Source: CAYQPF01 sp964419225 (GTDB lineage: Bacteria > Cloacimonadota > Cloacimonadia > Cloacimonadales > CAYQPF01). Taken from it: DNA of 20,601 nt. The stretch lies in contig CAYQPF010000091.1 of NCBI GenBank assembly GCA_964419225.1, positions 1 to 20,601 of the forward strand. Reading direction: 5' to 3'. This document shows positions 1 through 7,430 of the stretch, piece by piece (the first letter of the stretch is position 1; each line of letters starts with the position of its first letter). The notes beneath the pieces were generated by a model. That model searched no databases. It was given only the letters and a program-made list of their open reading frames with translations, and was not told the DNA's origin. The position numbers were made by a program, and so were the translations under genes.

Positions 1-827
1 TCAGTTTTATAGTATTTTGTCCCTACATGTTTATTGTACTTTTCCAAGGTAAAGGTTTCGATTAATTCATCGAGGGTTAAGAGTACTTTTTTGTTGTAAT
101 AATCATTTCTGAATACATACATTTTTGTGCCTTTATAGATAACTTCATCACCAACTTCCGGGAATTCTTTGGAAGTCTCTGTGTAGAAGTTTTCTTCAAA
201 ATGCAGACAGCATAATAATCTACCGCAAGGTCCGGAAATCTTGGAAAGGTTACCCGAGAGATTCTGGTCTTTAGCCATTTTGATTGTGACTTGATTGAAT
301 CTTTTGAGGAAGCTGGAACAGCAGTATCTGTATCCGCACATGCCATATCCACCAAGTCTTTTTGCCTCATCTCTTCCTGTTGTCTGATGTAATTCAATTC
401 TTGTCCGGAAAACAGTTGCTAATTCACGGACAAACTCTCTGAAATCCACACGACCTTCGGCTGTAAAAAAGAAGGTTAATTTGTTTTTATCAAATTGATA
501 AATAGTTTCGATAAGCTTCATTTCGAAGGGATACTTAGTAACTAATTCGAGGAATTTAGTTTGGGCAGTATCTTCTTCATCAAATAATTTTTCCAGTGAT
601 TCCATATCTTCAGGACTTGCGATTCTGATGAATTCACAAGTCTTCCCGGTTTCGACAAAATCATTATACTCTTCGCCTTGCAGAGAAGTATGGATGACTT
701 TTGCTATGTCAATTCCTCTCTCAGCTGCAACGATTATGATGTCTTCAGGATTTACTACCATTCCTACGGGATTTAAGGAATGACCAATCCTGCCAGACCG
801 AAATTCAATCTCTAAGAATTCGTGCAT
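1..827 (-). CDS. ricT: PSP1-domain protein, RicT/YaaT family (3' end outside window)
   Basis: The minus-strand reading frame is open from an ATG at 827 to the window edge, giving 275 residues with no stop. The C-terminus is missing. The PSP1 region carries the family's paired cysteine motifs: C164, C169 and C170 in MCGYRYCCSSF, then C201, C206 and C207 in PCGRLLCCLHFE. In Bacillus subtilis, RicT (YaaT) works with RicA and RicF in a complex that binds iron-sulfur clusters through cysteines and promotes RNase Y-dependent mRNA processing. The role outside Firmicutes is less certain. The start follows the upstream gene's stop directly (TAA at 828-830), and its ribosome binding site AAGGAG lies inside the end of that gene, so the two are translationally coupled. 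Family assignment is firm; the exact function here is inferred. Confidence 0.9.
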   Translation of the reverse strand, partial: MHEFLEIEFRSGRIGHSLNPVGMVVNPEDIIIVAAERGIDIAKVIHTSLQGEEYNDFVETGKTCEFIRIASPEDMESLEKLFDEEDTAQTKFLELVTKYPFEMKLIETIYQFDKNKLTFFFTAEGRVDFREFVRELATVFRTRIELHQTTGRDEAKRLGGYGMCGYRYCCSSFLKRFNQVTIKMAKDQNLSGNLSKISGPCGRLLCCLHFEENFYTETSKEFPEVGDEVIYKGTKMYVFRNDYYNKKVLLTLDELIETFTLEKYNKHVGTKYYKT

Positions 828-2051
828 TTACACTCCTTGACTTTTTTGCGAAATTTTCTTATATAACTCAATCTCAGGCTGAGACAAAGTTTGTTTTCTG
901 CGTTCTTTGACAATTTTGGTTGTTTCCAAAAATTTCTCCACTTTATAGGGGAGGAGTTGTTGAGCTTCACCCCAACTGAAGCAGGGGATAAAATCTGAAA
1001 TCAGATCTCTGCCGTACAAATTACAGCCAACGCCGATTACAGTGCCGGTATTGATCGAACAATTGATGCCCACCTTTGTGTGATCACCAATGAAAGAGCC
1101 GACAAAACGGCAGTTGGTATCTTTTTTAGTCTTTTCGGGATAAAACCAGACTTTTACATTCTGATAATTATTCTTCAAATCACTATTGTTTGTGTCTGCT
1201 CCGATATTTACCCACTCTCCCAAGTAGCTATGTCCTAAAAATCCGTCATGCTGTTTATTGGAGAATGCCTGAATGATCGTTTCCTCCACTTCACCACCGA
1301 CTTTACAATTCGGCCCGATGGATGTACCTTCATAGATCTTGGCTCCAACTTTAATTACAGTATTTTTGCCGATAAAAGCAGGACCTATAATAACTGCATT
1401 GGGCATTATAGTGGCATCTTCGTCGATGACAACAGGCCCGCCTGTTGCATCTATAACGACTCCCGGTTTGATTTCTGTACCTTCTCCGATCCAGATATCA
1501 TAGGGATTCAAGACCGTAACACCCATTTCAGTTTCGAAGTAATTATCCTTTTCATAGAAATAGTCTTTAAAATCTCTGGTTATGAATTCGGAATTGTATT
1601 TAATTGCTTCCCATAAAAACTCTAATAATCTGATATCTTTTGCGTTGATTACTTTCAGCTTGGAACATAATTCAAGTAATGCCGGCAGGTCAATTTCCCC
1701 TGCAGGTAGTATTAATCTTGCTGCAACTACGCTGTCGTTCTGGATGAGGCATTCACCTGTCTTGAGTTCTTTGATCTGTTTAACAGATTTTTCCTCAGGG
1801 AGTAGTCTGCTGTTGATCAATAAGTATTCTTCTTTTTTCTGAATTTTATTGATTTGCCAATTGGGATGTCTTTCAGAATATACATCTTTAAGCAGTTCAT
1901 TAATAATGTACATATTAATTTCTGTATCAAAATACGCAGAAATTCTCTGTCTTAATTTCAAGATGCCGACTCTTATTTCTGTGGTCGGGCGAGTAAGAGT
2001 AATAGGGAAAAAATTCCCCCATTTATGATCATCGAATACTATTAAATCCAT
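828..2051 (-). CDS. Alternative GlmU-like sugar nucleotidyltransferase / acetyltransferase with left-handed beta-helix
   Basis: This 407-residue protein resembles the lineage-specific GlmU-type family known from Bacteroidetes and relatives. Members are thought to make UDP-N-acetylglucosamine for peptidoglycan and LPS by acetylating glucosamine-1-phosphate and joining it to UTP. The N-terminus (FDDHKWGNFFPITLTRPTTEIRVG, split over residues 6-29) matches that family and lacks the classical GxGTRM loop of E. coli GlmU. From about residue 180 to 355 there are hexapeptide repeats of a left-handed beta-helix. GHSYLGEW at 273-280 places H274 where GlmU has its catalytic acetyltransferase histidine, and NIGADTNN follows. 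It is shorter than classical GlmU (about 450 residues). The start at 2051 has a weak GGGAAAG ribosome site. It overlaps no neighbour and leads into ricT. Substrate specificity is not proven by sequence alone. Confidence 0.8.
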   Translation of the reverse strand: MDLIVFDDHKWGNFFPITLTRPTTEIRVGILKLRQRISAYFDTEINMYIINELLKDVYSERHPNWQINKIQKKEEYLLINSRLLPEEKSVKQIKELKTGECLIQNDSVVAARLILPAGEIDLPALLELCSKLKVINAKDIRLLEFLWEAIKYNSEFITRDFKDYFYEKDNYFETEMGVTVLNPYDIWIGEGTEIKPGVVIDATGGPVVIDEDATIMPNAVIIGPAFIGKNTVIKVGAKIYEGTSIGPNCKVGGEVEETIIQAFSNKQHDGFLGHSYLGEWVNIGADTNNSDLKNNYQNVKVWFYPEKTKKDTNCRFVGSFIGDHTKVGINCSINTGTVIGVGCNLYGRDLISDFIPCFSWGEAQQLLPYKVEKFLETTKIVKERRKQTLSQPEIELYKKISQKSQGV

Positions 2052-2177
2052 AACTTTCCCATCTCTTTAAAACCTCCTATAGAGATTTCAAGATAATTTA
2101 ATATAAATTTTCTTTAAAACTAATTAAATATACTCAAAAAATAAGTCAAGCGTAGAAAAGTATTTTACAGTAATAAG

Positions 2178-2280
2178 TTATGTCCAAAATAAGGAATCGA
2201 AAAGTAAAGTTTTTCATGGCATATTATTCGTCTTAAACTCAAGTTGTGAACCTGATGTAAATGTGATTAATTGGACATAA
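2178..2280. repeat. Spaced inverted repeat in the glmU-like/aspS intergenic region
   Basis: The perfect 10-bp arms TTATGTCCAA (2178-2187) and TTGGACATAA (2271-2280) lie 83 nt apart in the 297-bp gap between the divergent glmU-like and aspS genes. The enclosed DNA has no open frame of note. The arms could be ends of a small non-autonomous insertion or an IS remnant, or two operator half-sites. I see no clear target-site duplication. Confidence 0.45.
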
Positions 2281-2348
2281 ATTGAACTTAATCTTGACCT
2301 TTCTCACATGTTTTTTACCTTTGCTTCAGATAATCCAGGAGAAAAATT

Positions 2349-4139
2349 ATGTTAGATTTTTTAGGAACAATGAAAAGAACACATTTAAGTGGTCAGATAA
2401 GTAAAGATATTTTAGGGCAGGAAGTTGTCCTTATGGGTTGGGTACACCGCAGAAGAGATTTAGGCGGATTAACCTTTATTGATTTAAGAGATGTTTCAGG
2501 CAAAATTCAAATTGTATGTAAGCCTGAAAATGAGGCTGTGCTGGAAAAGAGTCATCAGGTGAGAAATGAATATGTAATCGCAGTCAAGGGGAGAGTTGTC
2601 TTAAGAAGTGAAGGCAATGCCAATCCTAATTTGATCAATGGAGATCTGGAAGTGGAAGTGGATGAATTTTATTTGCTTAATGATTCAGCACCTCTGCCTG
2701 TACAATTGAATGAGAATAATCTTGCTGATGAAGATCTCCGGCTTGAGTACCGTTATCTTGATCTACGACGTGAAGTTTTACAGAAAAATATTATCATGAG
2801 ACATCATATAGTTTATTATATCAGAGAATTTCTCAACGGCAGAGGATTTTATGAGATAGAAACTCCCATTTTAATGAAGAGTACTCCGGAAGGTGCCAGA
2901 GATTATTTGGTACCCAGTCGTGTGCATCCCGGGAAATTCTTTGCTTTGCCTCAATCTCCCCAGATCTACAAACAATTATTGATGATCTCCGGGTTTGATA
3001 AATATTTCCAAATCGCCAGATGCTTCAGAGATGAAGATCTGAGAGCAGACAGACAACCTGAATTTACGCAGTTAGATATGGAAATGAGTTTTATCACTCA
3101 AGCTGAGATCTTTGAAACACTCGAAGGGTTGTTTGAATATGTTTTCGACAAAGTGCTCAATCTGAAGTTAACAATTCCTTTCCCCAAGTTAACTTATCAG
3201 GAAGCCATGGACAGATTCGGTATCGATAAGCCTGATATGCGTTTTGGTATGGAACTTATTACTTTGACCGATCTCCTATTGACTTCTGAATTTCAGGTAT
3301 TTAAAAGCAGCATAGAAATCAATGGAGTTATCCGCTGTGTAGTAGCACCAGGTTGTGGTGCATACAGCAGAAAACAGACTGATGAATTGATTGAAATTGC
3401 CAAGCATCTCGGTGCAAAAGGACTTGCTTTTACTAAAGTAGAAAATGGTCAGATGCAGGCAGGTATCAGTAAATTCCTCACTGAAGCAGATCAAAAAGCT
3501 ATTCTGGAAAGAACAAGTGCGAAAGATGGTGACTTGATTCTCTATGCTTCTGATTCTGAAAAGATGGCAAACAAAGTCCTAGCCGGAATTAGAAACCATT
3601 TTGGTTTAACTCTCAAGCTTTACGATCCGAATGAGTATAGAATGGTCTGGATCACAGATTTCCCGCTTTTTGAGTATAATGAAGGTGAAAACCGTTGGGA
3701 ACCTGCCCATCATATGTTTACCTTACCGAATGAAGATGATCTTCAGTATTTCGAAAATGAGGCTGATTATGGCAAGATCAGAGGTCAGTTGTATGATCTG
3801 GTTTGCAATGGAATGGAACTGTCTTCGGGAAGTATCAGATGTCATCGTTATGATATTCAGAAAAAAATCTTTGATGTCCTGGGATTCACTGAAGAAGAAC
3901 TGGAAGCAAAGTTTGGCTTCTTCCTGAATGCTCTGAAATATGGAACTCCACCCCACGGCGGTATAGCACCTGGTCTCGACAGACTTGTCATGATCATGAC
4001 TCAGGCAACTTCACTCCGAGATGTGATTGCTTTCCCCAAAACTCTCAAAGCTGTGGACTTAATGAGTAAAGCACCATCTGAAGTTGCTCAGAAACAAATT
4101 GATGAGTTATCCTTGATAATAAAACCATTTAACAAATAA
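2349..4139 (+). CDS. aspS: Aspartyl-tRNA synthetase, bacterial type
   Basis: This 596-residue class II synthetase charges tRNA-Asp in the cytoplasm. An OB-fold anticodon-binding domain spans about residues 8-115 (GWVHRRRDLGGLTFIDLRD). The catalytic core has the motif 2 region FRDEDLRADRQPEFTQ from residue 226 and motif 3 GGIAPGLDRL at 537-546. The bacterial GAD insertion lies between them (about 295-410). The Leu in RRRDLGG matches E. coli rather than the His I recall for non-discriminating bacterial AspRS, so a discriminating enzyme is likely; that point is inference. The start at 2349 is preferred over the internal ATG at 2370 because CCAGGAG sits 7 nt upstream of it. The gene is transcribed alone and is followed by a hairpin terminator 18 nt past the stop. 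Confidence 0.97.
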   Translation: MLDFLGTMKRTHLSGQISKDILGQEVVLMGWVHRRRDLGGLTFIDLRDVSGKIQIVCKPENEAVLEKSHQVRNEYVIAVKGRVVLRSEGNANPNLINGDLEVEVDEFYLLNDSAPLPVQLNENNLADEDLRLEYRYLDLRREVLQKNIIMRHHIVYYIREFLNGRGFYEIETPILMKSTPEGARDYLVPSRVHPGKFFALPQSPQIYKQLLMISGFDKYFQIARCFRDEDLRADRQPEFTQLDMEMSFITQAEIFETLEGLFEYVFDKVLNLKLTIPFPKLTYQEAMDRFGIDKPDMRFGMELITLTDLLLTSEFQVFKSSIEINGVIRCVVAPGCGAYSRKQTDELIEIAKHLGAKGLAFTKVENGQMQAGISKFLTEADQKAILERTSAKDGDLILYASDSEKMANKVLAGIRNHFGLTLKLYDPNEYRMVWITDFPLFEYNEGENRWEPAHHMFTLPNEDDLQYFENEADYGKIRGQLYDLVCNGMELSSGSIRCHRYDIQKKIFDVLGFTEEELEAKFGFFLNALKYGTPPHGGIAPGLDRLVMIMTQATSLRDVIAFPKTLKAVDLMSKAPSEVAQKQIDELSLIIKPFNK

Positions 4140-4157
4140 AGTTGAAATAATTAAAGG

Positions 4158-4187
4158 GCCTGATCCCAAAAGATCAGGCATTTTTTT
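4158..4187 (+). terminator. Rho-independent terminator of aspS
   Basis: A perfect 8-bp stem, GCCTGATC (4158-4165) pairing with GATCAGGC (4172-4179), encloses a 6-nt loop. One A and seven T follow. It ends the aspS transcript. Confidence 0.9.
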
Positions 4188-4353
4188 AATAGAAATGGCT
4201 ATACAATAAAGGTAACTACTCAGGTTCTTCAGAATAAAAAAAAGATGTGATCTGTTTATCCTCTCTTGTAGCCAAAATGGCCTCATTTCGGATAGAAAAA
4301 AAGAAGGCTCAGAGAATATTTTGTCTTTCCTGTATACTGCCGATAGCATTGAG

Positions 4354-4389
4354 TTTGTCTATATAGTCCATAAAGTCCATATTGTCCAT
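4354..4389. repeat. Tandem 9-bp repeat (NNNGTCCAT x4)
   Basis: Four consecutive 9-bp units read TTTGTCTAT, ATAGTCCAT, AAAGTCCAT and ATTGTCCAT. The first is degenerate. They lie in the non-coding gap between the aspS terminator and the propeptide gene. That gap (4188-4449) shows no other gene or clear site. Confidence 0.55.
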
Positions 4390-4449
4390 CCTTATGTAAT
4401 TACTCTCGAAAAAGCACCTGAGTAAATACGAATAAAGACAGAATTTATT

Positions 4450-5163
4450 TTATTTTTCATCTTCTAATACTTTAAAAAAATCAGTATTAATAACCATCCC
4501 ATTTCCGAAATAAGGCGATCTTGTTTTAGCGAGTAATTCAGATGTAGCTTTGTAGTCTCCATTTTTGAACTCAATTTTAATAGTTGCCTGTGTTATTACT
4601 TCTAACTTGTTCGAAACTGGATTATATCTGATAGGTTTATATAAAACATCAAATACCCTTACTCCTCTCATAAACCCTATTTCCTTAACACTTATTGTGG
4701 GACTGTTATCATATGCATCTGTTTTGTAGGTATTTTCATTGAGTCTAAAAATTATTTTTGAGTGATCTTCACTTTTCATAACTGACAGTTGATGAGGATA
4801 CAACCAATTACTAATCTGATGTTCAATTAAACGTATTTCTTGTTTCTGAAAATCAATCACTGTTGCCGAGACCTCAGCATTTATAGGTACAGCAATCAAT
4901 TTTCTATTCAGGGGAAGAGATGGATCTCCAAATACATCAGTATTTGAATAATCATTAATATATAGCTTTTCAAAACTTCCTTTTTTAGTTTTTATACTGT
5001 CGAATTTAATTTCTCCAATTTGATATTCTATAGTTAAACCATATTTATCACTTTTAAAAACTTTTATTTTTGTAGTTTTATCACTAACTTTAACTACTTG
5101 TTGAGTAGCATAGCTTAGACTGATAATCATAATTAGCATGCACAAGATAATATTTTTCTTCAT
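4450..5163 (-). CDS. Secreted gingipain-type (peptidase C25) propeptide protein without catalytic domain
   Basis: This 237-residue protein begins with a signal peptide (MKKNIILCMLIMIISLSYA). The rest matches the N-terminal propeptide of C25 (gingipain-like) peptidases: YGLTIEYQIGEI, then FGDPSLPLNRKLIAVP, then ISNWLYPHQLSVMK. In the family this propeptide keeps the protease inactive until cleaved, and a catalytic domain of about 350 residues with His and Cys follows. Here the frame stops just after the propeptide, and only about 260 nt separate the stop from the aspS terminator, so no protease domain can follow. The start at 5163 is chosen because AAGGAG precedes it and the signal peptide begins there; an upstream in-frame ATG at 5265 would bury the signal. 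It may be a degenerate protease gene or a stand-alone inhibitor or chaperone. Confidence 0.7.
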   Translation of the reverse strand: MKKNIILCMLIMIISLSYATQQVVKVSDKTTKIKVFKSDKYGLTIEYQIGEIKFDSIKTKKGSFEKLYINDYSNTDVFGDPSLPLNRKLIAVPINAEVSATVIDFQKQEIRLIEHQISNWLYPHQLSVMKSEDHSKIIFRLNENTYKTDAYDNSPTISVKEIGFMRGVRVFDVLYKPIRYNPVSNKLEVITQATIKIEFKNGDYKATSELLAKTRSPYFGNGMVINTDFFKVLEDEK

Positions 5164-5522
5164 TGCTTTCTCCTTTTTGGTTCTTGTAAAACTTAGTGAA
5201 TCTGATAGAATTTTCCTGTAGTCGATAATTCTCAGAATTGTCTCTCTGACATTTGGCATCACCATGCAATATTATCTCTTCATCATAGTTAACTCTAATC
5301 AATTTTCATTGGTAATACAAAACAAAAACAGTTTTTATAAGTCAAGGGATATTTTGACAAAACATCGATGCTGAATCTACTGAAGTTCATAGTTGTTTTC
5401 AAGATAAAGAATGCATTTTTAGGCAAAAATTGAAATGAACACCAAGGAAGGTTTAAGAATTAAGAATGCTAAAATATGAATGGTGAATGGATCCAGTAAC
5501 CTAAGTTCTTGTATTCTCCCCT

Positions 5523-5555
5523 CTAGCATCCTACTAGCATCCTACTAGCTCCTTA
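5523..5555. repeat. Tandem 11-bp repeat (CTAGCATCCTA x3)
   Basis: There are two exact copies of CTAGCATCCTA (5523-5533 and 5534-5544) and a third with one substitution (5545-5555). The array runs directly into the first copy of the 23-bp direct repeat. Confidence 0.7.
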
Positions 5556-5766
5556 CTATTTGCCTGCGGGTTTATACTATTATTCTATTCAACCACATTT
5601 CAGCTGCAGATCTCTATTCATGTCTGTGTTAGTTAGTGATAGACCTGTTCGTCGGCGTTAGTAATCCCAAAATGTCTCTTTTCTCAGCTCAATCCTCAAT
5701 CTTTCTCCACTGCCCTCTGCCTACGGTACACTGACTACTCTTCCCTTACTATTTGCCTGCGGGTTT
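5551..5766. repeat. Pair of 23-bp direct repeats 193 nt apart
   Basis: Positions 5551-5573 and 5744-5766 are identical over 23 bp; the core is ACTATTTGCCTGCGGGTTT. The flanks diverge at once on both sides. The two copies bracket 170 nt of non-coding DNA. They may be copies of a dispersed intergenic repeat family or ends of a deleted element. Confidence 0.7.
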
Positions 5767-5783
5767 GGCTGTTTTTTTAGCAT

Positions 5784-5815
5784 AAAAAAAAAGAGAGATA
5801 TTTCTATCTCTCTTT
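5784..5815 (-). terminator. Rho-independent terminator of the trpS-secG-tRNA-Leu unit
   Basis: Read on the minus strand, a perfect 11-bp stem (AAAGAGAGATA with TATCTCTCTTT) closes a GAAA tetraloop. Its descending arm continues into a T run, with nine T in all counting the stem. It begins 6 nt after the tRNA CCA end. Confidence 0.9.
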
Positions 5816-5820
5816 ATCGC

Positions 5821-5908
5821 TGGTACAGAAGGCGGGATTTGAACCCGCACACCCGTTACAGGCACAAGATCCTTAGTCTTGCGTGTCTGCCAATTCCACC
5901 ACTTCTGC
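5821..5908 (-). tRNA. tRNA-Leu, anticodon AAG, CCA encoded
   Basis: The minus strand folds as a class II tRNA. The acceptor is GCAGAAG with CTTCTGT, followed by A73 and a genomic CCA. The D arm has the GTG/CAC stem and AATTGGCAGA loop. The anticodon stem is CAAGA/TCTTG with the seven-base loop CTAAGGA. The long variable arm is GCCTG-TAA-CGGGT, and the T arm is GCGGG-TTCAAAT-CCCGC. U33 is the second loop base, so bases 34-36 are AAG, and G37 fits a CUN-reading tRNA-Leu. The first acceptor pair is G1-U72 rather than the usual G-C. The gene starts 10 nt after the secG stop, so it is probably cut out of the secG transcript. Family and strand are firm. The AAG reading rests on the five-base-pair anticodon stem. 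Confidence 0.93.
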
Positions 5909-5918
5909 CAATAGTTTA

Positions 5919-6251
5919 TTATTTAGGAGCTACAGGAGAAACCGGAACTTTTCCGCCAGTTTTCTGTTGTTGCTCTTTCTTAATTTTGTCGATTGCTTTA
6001 TGCTTGGATGCAGTTGTTCCGTCAGCTTTCTTAACTGCAACAGCTAATAAAATACAAAGTACAATGAATAAACCAAAGAATATTCTGGTCCATTTCTTCA
6101 GAAATTGAGAAGCTGCCTGGCCACCGAAGACGTTCTGGGCTACGCCGCCTAAATTACTGTCAAGACCAGCACCTTTTCCAGACTGTGCTAAGATTAAACC
6201 CATCAGGGCTAAACTGACTATTATGTGTATGATAACTAAAAATATATACAT
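5919..6251 (-). CDS. secG: Preprotein translocase subunit SecG
   Basis: This 110-residue inner-membrane protein is the small accessory subunit of the SecYEG channel, which assists SecA-driven export. It has two membrane helices (about residues 2-22 and 55-75). Between them is the conserved cytoplasmic loop LILAQSGKGAGLD...GGVAQNVFGG. A charged tail rich in K and Q ends in a Pro-Val segment (GGKVPVSPVAPK), longer than in some SecG proteins. The start at 6251 has a GAGGAG ribosome site 9 nt away. It lies 61 nt downstream of trpS and 10 nt upstream of tRNA-Leu on the same strand, so all three are probably one transcript. Confidence 0.95.
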   Translation of the reverse strand: MYIFLVIIHIIVSLALMGLILAQSGKGAGLDSNLGGVAQNVFGGQAASQFLKKWTRIFFGLFIVLCILLAVAVKKADGTTASKHKAIDKIKKEQQQKTGGKVPVSPVAPK

Positions 6252-6312
6252 ATTTTTTTACTCCTCATTCAATCTATTACCTTTTTAGAAAAAGTAGGTT
6301 TTACTGTCAACC

Positions 6313-7302
6313 TTATTTTAGAAATTTGTAATTAATTCCTATTTTTTCATAAACTTCAGACATTGTTTCTTCTGCAATCAGATTAGCTTTTTTATTGCCA
6401 GTCAAAAGGATATCTTTTACATAATCCGGTTTTGTCAGAAGACTGTTATACTCGGTTCTGATTGGCTCCATTTCCTGACTGATATTCTCCGCCAGACATT
6501 TTTTGCACTGAATACAGCCTATTCCGGCAGTTCTACAGCCTTCAGCCATATCATTTATAGTTTGCTCGCTGGAAAAAAGCTTATGCATAGAATAAAGGTT
6601 ACAGACTTCAGGGTTACCTGGGTCAGTTTTCTTGATTCTGGCGGGATCTGTCACAGCTTTAGCTAATTTCTTCCAGATATCTTCAGGAGTCTCATTCAGA
6701 TAAATACAATTGTCGAGAGATTTACCCATTTTGGCAGATCCATCCAGGCCTTTAACTCTGGCTCCTTTACCTGTGATATCTTTAGGTTCCGGGAAAGTAT
6801 AACCAAATTTAGTATTGAATCTTCTTAATATTTCTCTGGCTAATTCCAGATGAGGAAGTTGATCTTCACCGACAGGAACAGCTTCTGCCTTATAAATAAT
6901 GATATCGGCAGCCATAAGAACAGGATAATCCATTAACCCCAAATTCAGATTCTCGGGCTGTTGTTGCGTCTTTTCCTTAAAAGTAGGTACTCTTTCCAGC
7001 CAACTTATGGGAGTTAAACAATTTAACAACCAGGTTAATTCAGTGTGCAGCTTCACATGTGACTGGATCATCAGAATCGCCTTATTGGGGTCAAGTCCGC
7101 AAGCCAGGTAGTTACAGGCACATTTAAACACTTTTTCTTCAAAATCTGCAACATTATAGTCAGTAGTCATAGCATGATAATCGACGATACCCCAGACACA
7201 GTCATAATCATTTTGTAAAGGTATCCAGTTTTTAATAGCTCCCAGATAATTGCCTAAGTGCAAATCACCGGTAGGCTTAATTCCGCTAAAAATCCTTTTC
7301 AT
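6313..7302 (-). CDS. trpS: Tryptophanyl-tRNA synthetase with a cysteine motif of the [4Fe-4S] type
   Basis: This 329-residue class I synthetase charges tRNA-Trp. The HIGH-type signature is TGDLHLGNYLGAI (residues 11-23). The KMSKS-type loop is AKMGKSLDN (190-198). The tRNA/tryptophan pocket signature GEDQLPHLELAREI lies at 145-158. A C-terminal insertion has C234-x21-C256-x6-C263-x2-C266, plus C269. This closely resembles the C-x22-C-x6-C-x2-C motif of Thermotoga maritima TrpRS, which binds a [4Fe-4S] cluster near the anticodon-binding region. The start at 7302 is chosen because AGGAG lies 8 nt upstream and MKRIFSGIKP is the family N-terminus. The open frame extends 42 codons further upstream, but that stretch is hydrophobic filler in the divergent promoter region. 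Confidence 0.96.
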   Translation of the reverse strand: MKRIFSGIKPTGDLHLGNYLGAIKNWIPLQNDYDCVWGIVDYHAMTTDYNVADFEEKVFKCACNYLACGLDPNKAILMIQSHVKLHTELTWLLNCLTPISWLERVPTFKEKTQQQPENLNLGLMDYPVLMAADIIIYKAEAVPVGEDQLPHLELAREILRRFNTKFGYTFPEPKDITGKGARVKGLDGSAKMGKSLDNCIYLNETPEDIWKKLAKAVTDPARIKKTDPGNPEVCNLYSMHKLFSSEQTINDMAEGCRTAGIGCIQCKKCLAENISQEMEPIRTEYNSLLTKPDYVKDILLTGNKKANLIAEETMSEVYEKIGINYKFLK

Positions 7303-7430
7303 AAAAAATCTCCTGAAGTCCTTAAAAAATATATTAGGGATTTTGGCAATAAAATTTAAAATTAGCTTTACAATATAATTCAATAATACATATTTGCTGA
7401 TAGATAAATTAAGAAGAGGTGATATCATTT

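Larger units (their letters stand above)
5164..5783. other. Long intergenic region with direct and tandem repeats, no gene seen
   Basis: About 620 nt separate the propeptide gene from the terminator downstream of tRNA-Leu. No reading frame here looks coding. The upstream part (5164-5350) must hold the leader and promoter of the propeptide gene; I find no convincing -35/-10 pair there. The rest is repeat-bearing sequence, listed separately. Confidence 0.6.

Noticed and set aside
77..397. Minus-strand frame of 106 codons at the left edge
   Set aside because: It overlaps the RicT gene in another frame. The RicT frame has clear PSP1 cysteine motifs and a coupled start; this one has no recognisable pattern.
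4188..4449. A frameshifted C25 catalytic domain downstream of the propeptide
   Set aside because: Only about 260 nt are available, against about 1 kb needed. The translated frames there show no protease motifs.
5164..5265. Upstream extension of the propeptide gene to an ATG at 5265
   Set aside because: It would put 34 residues in front of a good signal peptide. AAGGAG stands directly before the ATG at 5163.
5523..5766. CRISPR array
   Set aside because: The repeats are 11 bp in direct tandem and one 23-bp pair with 170 nt between. There are no regularly spaced repeats or spacers, and no cas genes.
5863..5885. Reading the tRNA as Leu(UAA)
   Set aside because: TAA appears in the loop, but with the 5-bp CAAGA/TCTTG stem U33 is the T of TAA. 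Bases 34-36 are therefore AAG, followed by G37 as in CUN-type tRNA-Leu.
7303..7428. Upstream extension of trpS by 42 codons
   Set aside because: The sequence is AT-rich intergenic DNA in a divergent promoter region and the added residues match no TrpRS. AGGAG marks the start at 7302.
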